From: Tragulus kanchil
Lineage: Eukaryota; Chordata; Mammalia; Artiodactyla; Tragulidae
Assembly: GCA_022376925.1 (NCBI GenBank)
Contig: JAIOJX010000003.1
Coordinates: 38,921,874 to 38,985,873, forward strand
Length of the DNA: 64,000 bases
Reading direction: 5' to 3'
In this document: piece by piece, positions 11,404-22,519 of the stretch
How positions within the stretch are numbered: the stretch's first letter is position 1
How the letters are laid out: the number at the start of each line of letters is the position of its first letter
Notes under the pieces: generated by a model
What the model saw: only the letters and a program-made list of their open reading frames with translations
Databases searched by the model: none
Told to the model about the DNA's origin: nothing
Translations under genes and position numbers: made by a program

Positions 11404-12588
11404 GCTTGCAATATTAAATGGGGCTTTAAGGAAGATATTTTTAAAATAAGCAAATTATGCAGTTTCTGAAAAAAATTTTGTCAATTAATTTGAAATGGAC
11501 TTTTCTCTTTCATATCAAAATAGGAAGTTTAGTGAGGCTGCCAACATGAGAATGGGCGTTTTCATGACCTTTTCTTTCAATAATGTGAATCAAACATCAG
11601 GCACCTGAAAGATTATCAGCAAGAGTGGCATTGTGAATACACACTTGCCAGAATTGGATATATTTTAGTTTCAGTTAGATGTTATTTAGGCTTCTCCATG
11701 GAAACGTGGCCTCATTTGGAAGGCCATTTAGTTACAAAATGCCTTGAATGGCTTCTGTGTTTTTATTCTCAAATCTAAAATGAACCTTTTAAAAGAGGCA
11801 GGGAAGTGTTTAAGAACTTTCTCATTTTTTTTTTTTTTTTTAAATCTAAAAGGAAAATGAATGAATGGAGAGAATACACCAGGGTGAGACCAGGGAACAG
11901 GAAAGAAAAAAAACTATGGCCAGTGTCTATGGTGAACAGTTGACCAATAACAGGACATATGATTTGTGTTCTGGGTTTCTTTGCTTAAACATCATGCCCT
12001 TGTGACAGAGTGTTTTTGGGTTTTGTTTACTTCCTTTGTATTCTTTTTTTTTTTTTTTTTTTTAATGATGCCTGTTTATAGTAAGAGCAGTTGAGAGACT
12101 GATTTTAGTTTTCAGTGACCACTGAGAAATGGACCAAGCTACACATAAGGTAGTATTCACGCTTGGCAATATCCCCATGGATTGGGGATTGACTTTAAAG
12201 AAAAAACTAACACAAGGAAAGATGACCTTATTTCTCCAGGGAGAATTAAAAAGTGTGAAAGTTATTTGCGTATATACATATATATGCCCTGTTTCTCTTT
12301 CTTTTCCTCAAAAAGGGCATTTTCTCCTCATTCCTTCATTGCCTTCAGGCATAATCGGTCTACCTGTGAGCATTTCCCCATTTTATTCAATGTTTGGTCC
12401 CTTGCATGGTGTAGGAGACCCTTCTACTCCATTGATGGAGCCCTGCATGTTTACTAAATGAGTGCCTCTGTTTTATTGTCTCTCTCTCTCTCTTTTTTTT
12501 TTTTAAATGATGGAAGTGATCTTTGAAAGCCAGCTTTCCATTAGTAAGCTTGGCTTGACAATGTAGATATTATCGATGGTGCATTTTT
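11404..12588. other. Unique sequence with poly-T and (TC)n tracts
   Basis: Poly-T near 11826-11843 and 12043-12063. (TC)n then T near 12478-12504. A diverged 40-base match to D2 interior starts near 11524 (see findings). A 110-codon frame at 12129-12461 has no recognisable domain. Confidence 0.45.
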
Positions 12589-12713
12589 CTTTTCTTTTCT
12601 TCTTCTATGTTTTAGCCACGAAATCTTAGTTCCCCAACCATGGATTGAATCCATGCCCCCTGCAGTGGAAGTGTAGTGTGTTAACCACTGGACCACCAGC
12701 AAAGTCCATAATT
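12589..12713 (-). mobile_element. Short tRNA-derived SINE with TSD
   Basis: 'cttagttccccaaccatgga' and head 'aaccactggaccaccagc'. Flanked by the 10-base repeat gtgcattttt at 12579-12588 and 12714-12723. Confidence 0.85.
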
Positions 12714-12723
12714 GTGCATTTTT

Positions 12724-13366
12724 GGAGACAGTACATGCCGCTGCTTATTAAGGCAAAAACATGTAAATAGTTTAATAGCAGGTTTGCCTATTTAGCAAGT
12801 TGTTTTCTTTTGCTCCCAGAGTGGAAGATAAACTTACAAGTCTCTTCTGAAGAAGGAGAGGCTGTAAGGTTCATACTGAGCACGAAAGCTGGTGTTTGTT
12901 GGCAGTGGATTTGCTTTACGTGTTCACATTACCCCCATTTACTTAAGAACCAGGCAGGTTAATAGCTTTTGTGTGCATGTGATTATACCAGTTCCTTGTC
13001 TCTCTGGAGACACTGTTTGCTGTGGTCAGGCTATGATTTTTCTTTGGAGAGTGGAGTTCATTCCGGACGTTGACAGTGGGAACTGACATATGTATGCCCT
13101 GTAATTTTCTCTTATCTATTTACATTTTCCACATAATTTGTTTGTAAATGTCATGCTGTCATCATGAGAGTTAAAACAGATGGTCTGTAGATATTCAGAT
13201 CTCTCTGTCAAGTGGGACTTTGATTAGTTGAATAAAATTAGTGACTTAAAAAGAATGTTTCCAGGTCCTCATTACCTGATACTGCAAAGGACTTTGTATA
13301 TGTTTTCAGTTAGGGGGTCTTAACTCTTAATGAACAAAGTGTTTGTCTAATGCAGATAGGCTAAAT
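12724..13366. other. Unique sequence
   Basis: No supported gene or repeat. A 64-codon frame at 12892-13086 is unassigned. Confidence 0.4.
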
Positions 13367-13869
13367 GTGGGGAAAATTGCATCCTTTACTCAAATCTTTC
13401 TGTATTTTGGACATGTTCACCCATGATCTATCTCAAAAGCAGTGACTGTCCCCTGCTGGAGTTTTCATATGCTGTTTGGTGGCTTTGCAAAGAAGAAAGG
13501 ATTATTGACTCAACTGGTGTGACCATGTGGCGCATTGATAAAAGCCCTTGAACTGGAGAAGCCAGGCCAGACACAGGAAATTAAAGCTCTGGACCCAACT
13601 GCTCCATAATCATACAACACAAACACTGTTAATCGGGATCATGGTTTTACCAGTTGTTCTTTTGTTCATTACCTCATTCATTCATTCATTCACTCATTTT
13701 CTCAACATCTGTTCATTTTTTCAGTTGCTAGGGAATTGAATGTTTCCTTTGTGCCTGGCACTCCCATGGAGATTGATCTGTTTAAAACAAGCATGTTTCC
13801 TGCTTTGTGTATCTTAGACCTTTGTGGAGAGTGAGACAAAATTGTGACCGAAAAGAATAGCACATTGTA

Positions 13870-14005
13870 GTAGCTGAGTGCCTGGGCTCTGGAGTCTGAT
13901 TACTGAGACCAGAACTCCACTGTCTGTGGGCTCCAGACTCTGGGAGGTTCCCGCATCTCTCCATACTTTGGGTCCTCATCTGTGACATGGGAAGGGTATA
14001 GTTTT
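13870..14005 (+). mobile_element. MIR-like fossil
   Basis: 'gcctgggctctggagtctga' and 'gggtcctcatctgtgacatg' follow MIR order (sense). Copy at about 14961-15097. Confidence 0.55.
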
Positions 14006-14027
14006 TCCAGTAGTCATGTACAGTCAT

Positions 14028-14433
14028 GAGAGATGGACAATAAAAAAGGCTGAGTGCTGGAAAATGGATGCTTTTGAACTGTGGTGCTGGAGAAGACTCT
14101 TGAGAGTGTCTTGGACTGCAAGGTGATCAAACCAGTCAATCCTGAAGGAAATCAACTCAGAATATTCATTGGAAGGACTGATACTGAGACTGAAGCTTCA
14201 GTACTTTGGCCACTTGATGCGAAGAGCTGAGCCATTGGAAAAGACTCTGATGGTGGGAAAGATTGAAGGCAGGAGGAAGAGGGAAAGACAGTGGATGACA
14301 TGGTTGGATGACATCACTGATTCAATGGATATGAATTTGAGCAAGCTCTGGGAGATGATGAAGGATAAGGAAGTCTGATGTGCTGCAGTCCATGGGGTCG
14401 CAAAGAGTAGGACAAGACTGAGCCACAAACACT
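14028..14433. mobile_element. ART2A/Bov-A type element, inverse of 9.5 kb copy
   Basis: Reverse orientation to 9495-9846: 'tttgaactgtggtgctggag', 'cagtactttggccacttgat', 'ggttggatgacatcactgat', 'gtccatggggtcgcaaagag'. The open frames through it are repeat-derived. Confidence 0.9.
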
Positions 14434-15118
14434 GGTCCCAAACCAGTTTATAATCATAGTGGGGAAAATTGCATCCTTTACTCAAATCTTTCTGTATTTT
14501 GGACATGTTCACCCATGATCTATCTCAAAAGCAGTGACTGTCCCCTGCTGGAGTTTTCATATGCTGTTTGGTGGCTTTGCAAAGAAGAAAGGATTATTGA
14601 CTCAACTGGTGTGACCATGTGGCGCATTGATAAAAGCCCTTGAACTGGAGAAGCCAGGCCAGACACAGGAAATTAAAGCTCTGGACCCAACTGCTCCATA
14701 ATCATACAACACAAACACTGTTAATCGGGATCATGGTTTTACCAGTTGTTCTTTTGTTCATTACCTCATTCATTCATTCATTCACTCATTTTCTCAACAT
14801 CTGTTCATTTTTTCAGTTGCTAGGGAATTGAATGTTTCCTTTGTGCCTGGCCCTCCATGGAGATTGATCTGTTTAAAACAAGCATGTTTCCTGCTTTGTG
14901 TATCTTAGACCTTTGTGGAGAGTGAGACAAAATTGTGACCGAAAAGAATAGCACATTGTAGTAGCTGAGTGCCTGGGCTCTGGAGTCTGATTACTGAGAC
15001 CAGAACTCCACTGTCTGTGGGCTCCAGACTCTGGGAGGTTCCCGCATCTCTCCATACTTTGGGTCCTCATCTGTGACATGGGAAGGGTATAGTTTTTCCA
15101 GTAGTCATGTACAGTCAT

Positions 15119-15524
15119 GAGAGATGGACAATAAAAAAGGCTGAGTGCTGGAAAATGGATGCTTTTGAACTGTGGTGCTGGAGAAGACTCTTGAGAGTGT
15201 CTTGGACTGCAAGGTGATCAAACCAGTCAATCCTGAAGGAAATCAACTCAGAATATTCATTGGAAGGACTGATACTGAGACTGAAGCTTCAGTACTTTGG
15301 CCACTTGATGCGAAGAGCTGAGTCATTGGAAAAGACTCTGATGGTGGGAAAGATTGAAGGCAGGAGGAAGAGGGAAAGACAGTGGATGACATGGTTGGAT
15401 GACATCACTGATTCAATGGATATGAATTTGAGCAAGCTCTGGGAGATGATGAAGGATAAGGAAGTCTGATGTGCTGCAGTCCATGGGGTCGCAAAGAGTA
15501 GGACAAGACTGAGCCACAAACACT
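15119..15524. mobile_element. ART2A/Bov-A type element (D3 copy 2)
   Basis: Second copy of 14028-14433, nearly identical. Confidence 0.9.
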
Positions 15525-15805
15525 GGTCCCAAACCAGTTTATAAGCTTGTATCTGGAGACCCAGTGGTGCTAGAGAATGGCCCTGTTTGTGTCAGTAAAA
15601 GATGAGAGAAGTTTTCTCCTGAGTTGTTGTGTGCAGATTTAAAGCCTGGAAATGTTACAGTTATTTTACTGCCTGAGTGATGATGATACAGAGGAAGGTG
15701 CTCTGGAGAAATCTGGGGAAAACTGTCCCTGAACTCTGATAGGAACAAGCATGATTACCACCTACATGCAGATTTTCTCAATTTATGTGAGTTGAGTTGT
15801 GTTTT

Positions 15806-16022
15806 TTGATGGTTAGTGATGGTTTAGTCGCTAAGTCATGTCCAACTCTTTGAGACCCCATGGACTGTAGCCTGCCAGGCTCCTCTGTCCATGAGATTTG
15901 CAAAGCAAGAATACTGGAGTGAGTTGCCATTTCCTTCTCCAAGGGATCTTCCTGACCAGGAATCAGACCCTTGTCTCCTGAATTGCAGATAGATCCTTTA
16001 TTGACTGAGCCACTAGAGAAGC
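15806..16022 (-). mobile_element. Bov-tA SINE
   Basis: Antisense: 'tagtcgctaagtcatgtcc', 'gcaagaatactggagtgag', head 'gagccactagagaagcc'. D4 copy 1. Confidence 0.9.
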
Positions 16023-16122
16023 CTGTGTTTTCTGCTACTTGAGGTTAAAAGTAAGAGATGAATCAAGGAAGACCCATTGTGGAAATGACAAGGTTAATTC
16101 CCAAGTTTGCTAACATTTAAAA

Positions 16123-16238
16123 AAAATGTTTTTTGACCATACCTGCAGCACGTGGGACCTTAATTCCAGACCAAGGATTGAACCCACTCCCCCCTGCATT
16201 GGAAAGCAGAGTCTTAGGCCCTGGACCACCAGGGAAAT
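16123..16238 (-). mobile_element. Short tRNA-derived SINE
   Basis: 'tgcagcacgtgggacctta', 'accaaggattgaacccactc', head 'ggaccaccagggaa'. Followed by (ATTT)n at about 16243-16270. Confidence 0.8.
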
Positions 16239-16270
16239 TTCTTGATTTATTTATTTATTTATTTATTTTT

Positions 16271-16611
16271 TTAACTACTGGCTGGATATTTTTACCGTTT
16301 ACAGATAAGAGGAAGGCTGGCTGGAGGAGTCAGGGAGAAACAGGTTTGGCGGCAGAAATCTCATTTGTAAAATGAGAGGGCTGGATTTTAGTGTGGTTTC
16401 CACACTTTTTCTTTTTCTGACTGAAGATTCCTAAGGGACGTAACACCCTTCTATCAATATTTGTGATTTCTAGAGCATTGGCATCCATTTTTACCTGCAC
16501 TGGAGATGACTAGCATCTCAGCTGTGGGGAGAGATGGTGACCTGGGCATGTTTTTCAGCCCAGTTGCACTTGAGAACCTTGTGGGGAGTTCAAGAAAAGT
16601 ATACAGTCTAC
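16271..16611. other. Unique sequence in D4
   Basis: No supported feature. Repeated at about 17344-17684. Confidence 0.4.
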
Positions 16612-16768
16612 TGGACTTTCCCAGTGGGACTAGTGATAAAGAACCTACCTGCCATTGCAGGAGACCTAAAAGACCTGAGTTTGATCTCTGGGTCAGGAAG
16701 ATCCCTTGGAGGAGGACATGACAACCCAGTCCAGTGCTCTTGCCTGGAGAATCCCCATGGACAGAGGA
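16612..16768 (+). mobile_element. Bov-tA SINE truncated at duplication junction
   Basis: Starts 'ggactttcccagtgggacta' and runs to 'cccatggacagagga', then jumps at the D4 junction. The intact version is 17685-17907. Confidence 0.92.
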
Positions 16769-16878
16769 AGGTGCTCTGGAGAAATCTGGGGAAAACTGTC
16801 CCTGAACTCTGATAGGAACAAGCATGATTACCACCTACATGCAGATTTTCTCAATTTATGTGAGTTGAGTTGTGTTTT

Positions 16879-17095
16879 TTGATGGTTAGTGATGGTTTAG
16901 TCGCTAAGTCATGTCCAACTCTTTGAGACCCCATGGACTGTAGCCTGCCAGGCTCCTCTGTCCATGAGATTTGCAAAGCAAGAATACTGGAGTGAGTTGC
17001 CATTTCCTTCTCCAAGGGATCTTCCTGACCAGGAATCAGACCCTTGTCTCCTGAATTGCAGATAGATCCTTTATTGACTGAGCCACTAGAGAAGC
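16879..17095 (-). mobile_element. Bov-tA SINE (D4 copy 2)
   Basis: Duplicate of 15806-16022. Confidence 0.9.
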
Positions 17096-17195
17096 CTGTG
17101 TTTTCTGCTACTTGAGGTTAAAAGTAAGAGATGAATCAAGGAAGACCCATTGTGGAAATGACAAGGTTAATTCCCAAGTTTGCTAACATTTAAAA

Positions 17196-17311
17196 AAAAT
17201 GTTTTTTGACCATACCTGCAGCACGTGGGACCTTAATTCCAGACCAAGGATTGAACCCACTCCCCCCTGCATTGGAAAGCAGAGTCTTAGGCCCTGGACC
17301 ACCAGGGAAAT
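17196..17311 (-). mobile_element. Short tRNA-derived SINE (D4 copy 2)
   Basis: Duplicate of 16123-16238. Confidence 0.8.
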
Positions 17312-17684
17312 TTCTTGATTTATTTATTTATTTATTTATTTTTTTAACTACTGGCTGGATATTTTTACCGTTTACAGATAAGAGGAAGGCTGGCTGGAGG
17401 AGTCAGGGAGAAACAGGTTTGGCGGCAGAAATCTCATTTGTAAAATGAGAGGGCTGGATTTTAGTGTGGTTTCCACACTTTTTCTTTTTCTGACTGAAGA
17501 TTCCTAAGGGACGTAACACCCTTCTATCAATATTTGTGATTTCTAGAGCATTGGCATCCATTTTTACCTGCACTGGAGATGACTAGCATCTCAGCTGTGG
17601 GGAGAGATGGTGACCTGGGCATGTTTTTCAGCCCAGTTGCACTTGAGAACCTTGTGGGGAGTTCAAGAAAAGTATACAGTCTAC

Positions 17685-17907
17685 TGGACTTTCCCAGTGG
17701 GACTAGTGATAAAGAACCTACCTGCCATTGCAGGAGACCTAAAAGACCTGAGTTTGATCTCTGGGTCAGGAAGATCCCTTGGAGGAGGACATGACAACCC
17801 AGTCCAGTGCTCTTGCCTGGAGAATCCCCATGGACAGAGGAGCCTGGTGGGCTTCAGTCCGTAGGGTTGCAAGAGTCAGACGTGACTGAAGTGCCTTAGC
17901 AGGTACG
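17685..17907 (+). mobile_element. Bov-tA SINE, complete
   Basis: Full sense copy ending 'gtcagacgtgactgaagtgc'. It shows where copy 1 of D4 was cut. Confidence 0.92.
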
Positions 17908-17934
17908 CACACACATAGAGTCTACGAGATTCTT

Positions 17935-18065
17935 GGGCCCCTCTCCAGACTTATTGCATCAGAATCTCTCGGGTGAGACCTGGAAGTCTATTTAAAGTCT
18001 TCGGAGCTGGGGTGCAGCCAGCTTGGCCCGTACTTGCAGCTTGGAGTTGGGGAACCGCTCACTGC
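17935..18065. mobile_element. MER5A-like fragment
   Basis: 'catcagaatctctcgggtga' and 'agttggggaaccgctcactg' are weakly MER5-like, with the left end eroded. Confidence 0.45.
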
Positions 18066-18083
18066 ATTAGGAGATGCCAGACT

Positions 18084-18358
18084 TCTTCCTGTATAGCAGG
18101 AGTCCCAAACCAGGAACTGGGCTGCACAGCAGGAGGTGAGGGACAGGCTGGGGAGCCAAGCTTCATCTGCATTTGCAGCCGCTCCCCATCATTAGCATTA
18201 TCGCCTCAGTTCTGCCTCCTGTCCGAGGAGCAGTGGTATAATACATGTAATGGTCTTGACTCATCTTGAAACCATCCCACCTCTCCTTGGTCTGGAGAAA
18301 AATCGCCTTCCACAAATTTGGTCCCTGGTTCCAAAAAGGTTGGGGAACCATTGCTATA
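18084..18358 (-). mobile_element. MER1-type hAT element
   Basis: 'ggaactgggctgcacagcag', 'gctccccatcattagcatta', 'tcagttctgcctcctgtc', and end 'aaaaaggttggggaacca' follow the MER1A/B pattern in reverse. Non-autonomous DNA transposon fossil. Confidence 0.8.
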
Positions 18359-18382
18359 CAGGGTTTTCTTTTTAAATTAATT

Positions 18383-18522
18383 TTTAAAAAAATATTTATT
18401 TATTTGGCTGTGCTGGGTCTTGGTTGCAGTATGTGGGGTCTCGTTCCCTGACCGGGGATCAAACCCAGCTCCTTTGCATTGGGAGCATGGAGTCCTAGCC
18501 ACTGGACCACCAGAGAAGTTCC
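18383..18522 (-). mobile_element. Short tRNA-derived SINE with TSD
   Basis: 'ggctgtgctgggtcttggtt', 'ccctgaccggggatcaaacc', head 'ggaccaccagagaagtt'. The 10-base direct repeat taaattaatt is at 18373-18382 and 18523-18532. Confidence 0.87.
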
Positions 18523-18532
18523 TAAATTAATT

Positions 18533-18770
18533 AAGTTTTAATTGGAGAAGAATTGCTTTACAATGTTGTGTTGGTCTCTGCCATACATCAATATGAGGCA
18601 GCCATAGGCATACACATGTCCCCTCCCACTTGAAGCTGCCTCCCACCCCATCCCACCCCTCTAGGTTGTCACAGAGCCCCAGTGTGAACTCCCTGAGCCG
18701 CACAGCAAATTCCCACTGGCTCTCTGTTTTACATATGGTAATGTAGATGTTTCATTGCTACTTTCTCAGC
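18533..18770 (-). mobile_element. L1 3'-UTR fragment
   Basis: 'gctttacaatgttgtgttgg', 'gccatacatcaatatgaggc', 'ccaccccatcccacccctct' are antisense artiodactyl L1 3'-UTR text. Related to the fragment at 31.65 kb. Confidence 0.75.
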
Positions 18771-20050
18771 TTGTCGCACCTTCTCCTTCCCCTACTACTA
18801 TGTCCACTGTGTCTGTTCAGGGTTTTTGATGATGACTTCACGTCCCAACTTCAGTTAACCGAAGCCCAGGAAACAGCATGTCCCATAGGGGTGGCCACGG
18901 CGCAGTCTTGTAAAGTGCCTCAGCTGCCATCAGACACTGCTGCTTCTTGATACTACCTCTAGCCAAATTGTTATGACATCTTCTTTCCAGAATGGTAGTC
19001 AAAATGCTATGTCTGACTGCCGGTGATATTGTGAGTATAGTAACAGTTACCAGATGCTTAGGTGTTTGATGGATGTTTATTAGAGCATCTGATACTTGAA
19101 CAGCAGTTACAGGATCCCTTCACAGATCAGTGACTGGGCAATTCCATGGGAAATCAGGTGGCAGATCAGCCTCCCATCCACAGGCCACATTCTGTAGCCA
19201 TTGTATGGACATTATTATCCAGTCTCTGGCCAAGTTAGAGAATAGAGTAGCCATAGATGATGCTTGTTGTCAGAGAAGGGAGGCTGGAGAAGAAAAGAAA
19301 AGAGTCGGACACGATTTAGTGACTGAGCACTTTATTTAATAGGGTTCTTTCTAGTTTTTTTTTAATTGATACCAATGTTAGTATAGATGTTTCCTTTTAA
19401 ATTTTTATAAGACTTCTTCTGTAATATACAAAAATATTGTTCATGTGGAATTAAAGCTTCATCCAAAAATTGCTTCCAACTTCTAACTCAAGGATTTTAA
19501 TTAAAAGATACTATCGTTTCCAAAATTAAACACGATTTTTTCTCTTGCTTCTACAGAAAACATAGAAGCTGCTAGACTTTATTAAGCAACAGGCAACTTC
19601 AAATTGGCAGACCGCTTTTCAATAGAATTTATGGGTGGAATCTGGCATGTTGGTACAAGGCTGACTCCAGATACTGACAAGCAAGACCTAACAAGAACCT
19701 GCAAGTCCCTGGTCGTTTTTCCCAGGGTTTACAATGATTTGACCTAAAGGGATATACCTTTAAAAGACATATTTGCTTCTGAAATATATGCAAAGTACTT
19801 TACATAATTACATTGAAAAAGTACTCAAATATAATTGTTTACATTTGTCATATTTCTCTATCTAATCCCAACTACTACTTCAGCTTTGAAAATCAAGTAT
19901 TCGCTAGGAAAAATGCAAACGTGAATGCCTATTTTTCCTACATAAATATACGGCTACTTTTTAATCTATGTCTGATTCTTTTGAACTGGTGAAAATCTGA
20001 ATCTAAATTTTCATTGTCTAATTTAGAGAGGGTAGAGAAAGTAAAGACTG
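18771..20050. other. Unique sequence
   Basis: 1.3 kb without recognised gene, repeat or RNA. Short frames only, AT-rich in the right half. Confidence 0.4.
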
Positions 20051-20358
20051 CTGCTATGTAACTAATCAAAAAGATCAAAATATCTAGTTTTCCCTCCCTC
20101 CCATCCTGTCTTTTCAACTACATGACTCACTGAAAACTGAAGGAGCTTTCTTATTCAACCTTTCTGTAAATAAGCTGATGAATTAATCCTTATCCTCACT
20201 GCCTCTATAAAACATGCACATCCTGTGTGACCACAGAGTCTGTCGACTAGTATTTAGGGGCCCATCTTTGATGCAGGAAAGCTTATCCACCTTCCCGAGT
20301 TGAATGTCATGTTTATAACTCTGTTCTGTTTGTCCCCAGTCCTGTTTGTACTCACTAT

Positions 20359-20560
20359 GAAAGTGACTCTCTCAGTCATGTGTGACTCTTTGTGACCTCA
20401 TGGACTGTAGCCCACCAGGCTCCTCTGTCCATGGCATTCTCCAGGCAAGAATACTGGAGTGGGTTCCCATTTCCTTCTCCAGGAGATCTTCCCAGGAATC
20501 AAACCAAGGTCTCCTACATTGCAGGCAGATTCTTTACCATTTGAGCTACCAGGGAAGTCC
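20359..20560 (-). mobile_element. Bov-tA SINE
   Basis: 'tcatgtgtgactctttgtga', 'ggcaagaatactggagtggg', head 'gagctaccagggaagtcc'. Confidence 0.91.
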
Positions 20561-20601
20561 TTCCAATGTTTAAATCCATCTTTTTAAAAAATGTACTTCT
20601 G

Positions 20602-20916
20602 GGGCTTCCCTGGTGGTCCAATGGGTAAGGACACCGCCTTGCAGTGCAAGGGGCGCCGGTACCATCCCTGGCCTGGGAAGATCCCACGTGCCGCGGAGCG
20701 GCTGGACCGATGTGTCCAATTACTGAGCCGGAGCTCTGGAGTGCGTGCGCCCGGAGCCGGTGCTCTGCAGTGACAGACGCCACTGTGATGGGAGGCCCAC
20801 AGGAGCCAAAGAACAAAGACGGATGAAAATGGACAAATGAAAGACCAATAGAAGTGGCCCGCCTGCTCCCCTCCCTCCCCACCCCACCCCCACCAAAATA
20901 AATAAGTCTTTAAAAA
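20602..20916 (+). mobile_element. GC-rich tRNA-Glu/CHR-type SINE with TSD
   Basis: Full-length sense copy. Head 'ggggcttccctggtggtcca' with a B-box-like segment, then 'gcggctggaccgatgtgtcc', 'ggatgaaaatggacaaatga', a C-rich block and an A-rich tail. The 16-base repeat aaaaaatgtacttctg flanks it (20586-20601 and about 20917-20932). The best reference copy of the family. Confidence 0.93.
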
Positions 20917-20971
20917 AAAAAATGTACTTCTGTTACACATTTGTTGAATTATCTTTTCTAATGGTCCAGGA

Positions 20972-21062
20972 GCCTGCCAGGCCCCTCTGTCCATGGGATT
21001 CTCCAGGCAAGAATACTGGAGATGGATGCTGTGCTCTCCTCCGGGGATCTTCCTGACCCAAG
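20972..21062 (-). mobile_element. Bov-tA fragment
   Basis: 'tgccaggcccctctgtccat' to 'gatcttcctgacccaag'. The tRNA head is missing. Recurs at about 22083-22174 and 23152-23242 through D5 and D6. Confidence 0.85.
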
Positions 21063-21475
21063 TCACTGTCTAATATTCTGAGAAAGACAGGTCAAACAAG
21101 TGGTTGAGGACTTCCCTAGGGGTCCAGGAGATGACACCATTGCTGGATTACAAGACCTAGTCTTTCAACCCTGGGGCAGTAGAGAAAGCCTGTTTTTGGG
21201 GCAGTGAAAGAAAGCTGCTGCTATGTAACTAATCAAAAGATCAAAATATCTATTTTTATCCTGTCTTTTCAACTACATGACTAAAAATGAATTTTAATTC
21301 CTTAATTCCTTTCCACTGCCTCTATAAAACATGCACATCCTGTGTGGCCACAGAGTCTGTCGACTAGTATTTAGGGGCCCATCTTTGATGCAGGAAAGCT
21401 TATCCACCTTCCCGAGTTGAATGTCATGTTTATAACTCTGTTCTGTTTGTCCCCAGTCCTGTTTGTACTCACTAT

Positions 21476-21677
21476 GAAAGTGACTCTCTCAGTCATGTGT
21501 GACTCTTTGTGACCTCATGGACTGTAGCCCACCAGGCTCCTCTGTCCATGGCATTCTCCAGGCAAGAATACTGGAGTAGGTTCCCATTTCCTTCTCCAGG
21601 AGATCTTCCCAGGAATCAAACCAAGGTCTCCTACATTGCAGGCAGATTCTTTACCATTTGAGCTACCAGGGAAGTCC
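21476..21677 (-). mobile_element. Bov-tA SINE (D5 copy 2)
   Basis: Duplicate of 20359-20560 (one change, gagtggg/gagtagg). Confidence 0.91.
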
Positions 21678-21715
21678 TTCCAATGTTTAAATCCATCTTT
21701 TAAAATGTACTTCTG

Positions 21716-22031
21716 GGGCTTCCCCTGGTGGTCCAGTGGGTAAGGACACCGCCTTGCAGTGCAAGGGGCGCCGGTACCATCCCTGGCCTGGGAAGATCCC
21801 ACGTGCCGCGGAGCGGCTGGACCGATGTGTCCAATTACTGAGCCGGGGCTCTGGAGTGCGTGCGCCCGGAGCGGTGCTCTGCAGTGACAGACGCCACTGT
21901 GATGGGAGGCCCACAGGAGCCAAAGAACAAAGACGGATGAAAATGGACAAATGAAAGACCAATAGAAGTGGCCCGCCTGTCCCCTCCCTCCCCACCCCAC
22001 CCCCACCAAAATAAATAAATCTTTAAAAAAA
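21716..22031 (+). mobile_element. GC-rich SINE (D5 copy 2)
   Basis: Duplicate of 20602-20916 with a shorter left A-run in the flank and a missing base pair in 'cggagc(c)ggtgc'. Same TSD word atgtacttctg on both sides. Confidence 0.93.
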
Positions 22032-22312
22032 AAAATGTACTTCTGTTACACATTTGTTGAATTATCTTTTCTAATGGTCCAGGAGCCTGCCAGGCCCCTC
22101 TGTCCATGGGATTCTCCAGGCAAGAATACTGGAGATGGATGCTGTGCTCTCCTCCGGGGATCTTCCTGACCCAAGTCACTGTCTAATATTCTGAGAAAGA
22201 CAGGTCAAACAAGTGGTTGAGGACTTCCCTAGGGGTCCAGGAGATGACACCATTGCTGGATTACAAGACCTAGTCTTTCAACCCTGGGGCAGTAGAAAGA
22301 GAAAGCCTGTTT

Positions 22313-22519
22313 TTGCTGTTAGTTGCTAAGTCATGTCTTGACTCTTTTGAGACCCATGGACCACAGCCTGCCAGGTCCTCTGTCCGTGGGATTTCCTGGC
22401 AAGAATACTGGAGTGGGTTGCCATTTCCTTCTTCGGGAGGTCTTTGCGAACCAGGGATCAAATCTACACCTCCTGCATTGACAGGTGGATTCCTTATGAC
22501 TGCACTACCTGGAAAGCCC
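22313..22519 (-). mobile_element. Bov-tA SINE
   Basis: 'gttgctaagtcatgtcttga', 'ggcaagaatactggagtggg', head 'cactacctggaaagccc'. Confidence 0.9.

Larger units (their letters stand above)
13367..15544. repeat. Tandem duplication D3, 1092-bp period
   Basis: Copy 1 is 13367-14453 and copy 2 is 14459-15544. Both begin gtggggaaaattgc. A 5-base filler (tcata, 14454-14458) sits between them. Few differences (ggcactccc/ggccctcc; gagccattgg/gagtcattgg). Contains (ATTC)n near 13673-13698, MIR-like text and an ART2A. Confidence 0.96.
15688..17841. repeat. Tandem duplication D4, 1073-bp period
   Basis: The 8-base word acagagga lies at 15688, 16761 and 17834, exactly 1073 apart. It marks the copy 1 start, the junction and the copy 2 end. 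The junction falls in the middle of a Bov-tA, so copy 1 holds a truncated Bov-tA and copy 2 continues into the full one. Confidence 0.97.
20051..22316. repeat. Tandem duplication D5, about 1117-bp period
   Basis: Copy 1 is about 20051-21200 and copy 2 about 21205-22316. The offset is 1167 at the extreme left and settles to 1117 from 'cgactagtat' onward. The first ~110 bases of copy 2 (21215-21320) are compressed by several small deletions, losing 50 bases. The unit holds a Bov-tA and a GC-rich SINE. Confidence 0.94.

Noticed and set aside
12892..13086. Short 64-codon frame
   Set aside because: Not recognisable and too short to support.
20602..20916. tRNA gene at SINE heads
   Set aside because: The tRNA-Glu-like head is part of the SINE. 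The cloverleaf is incomplete and the copies are dispersed.
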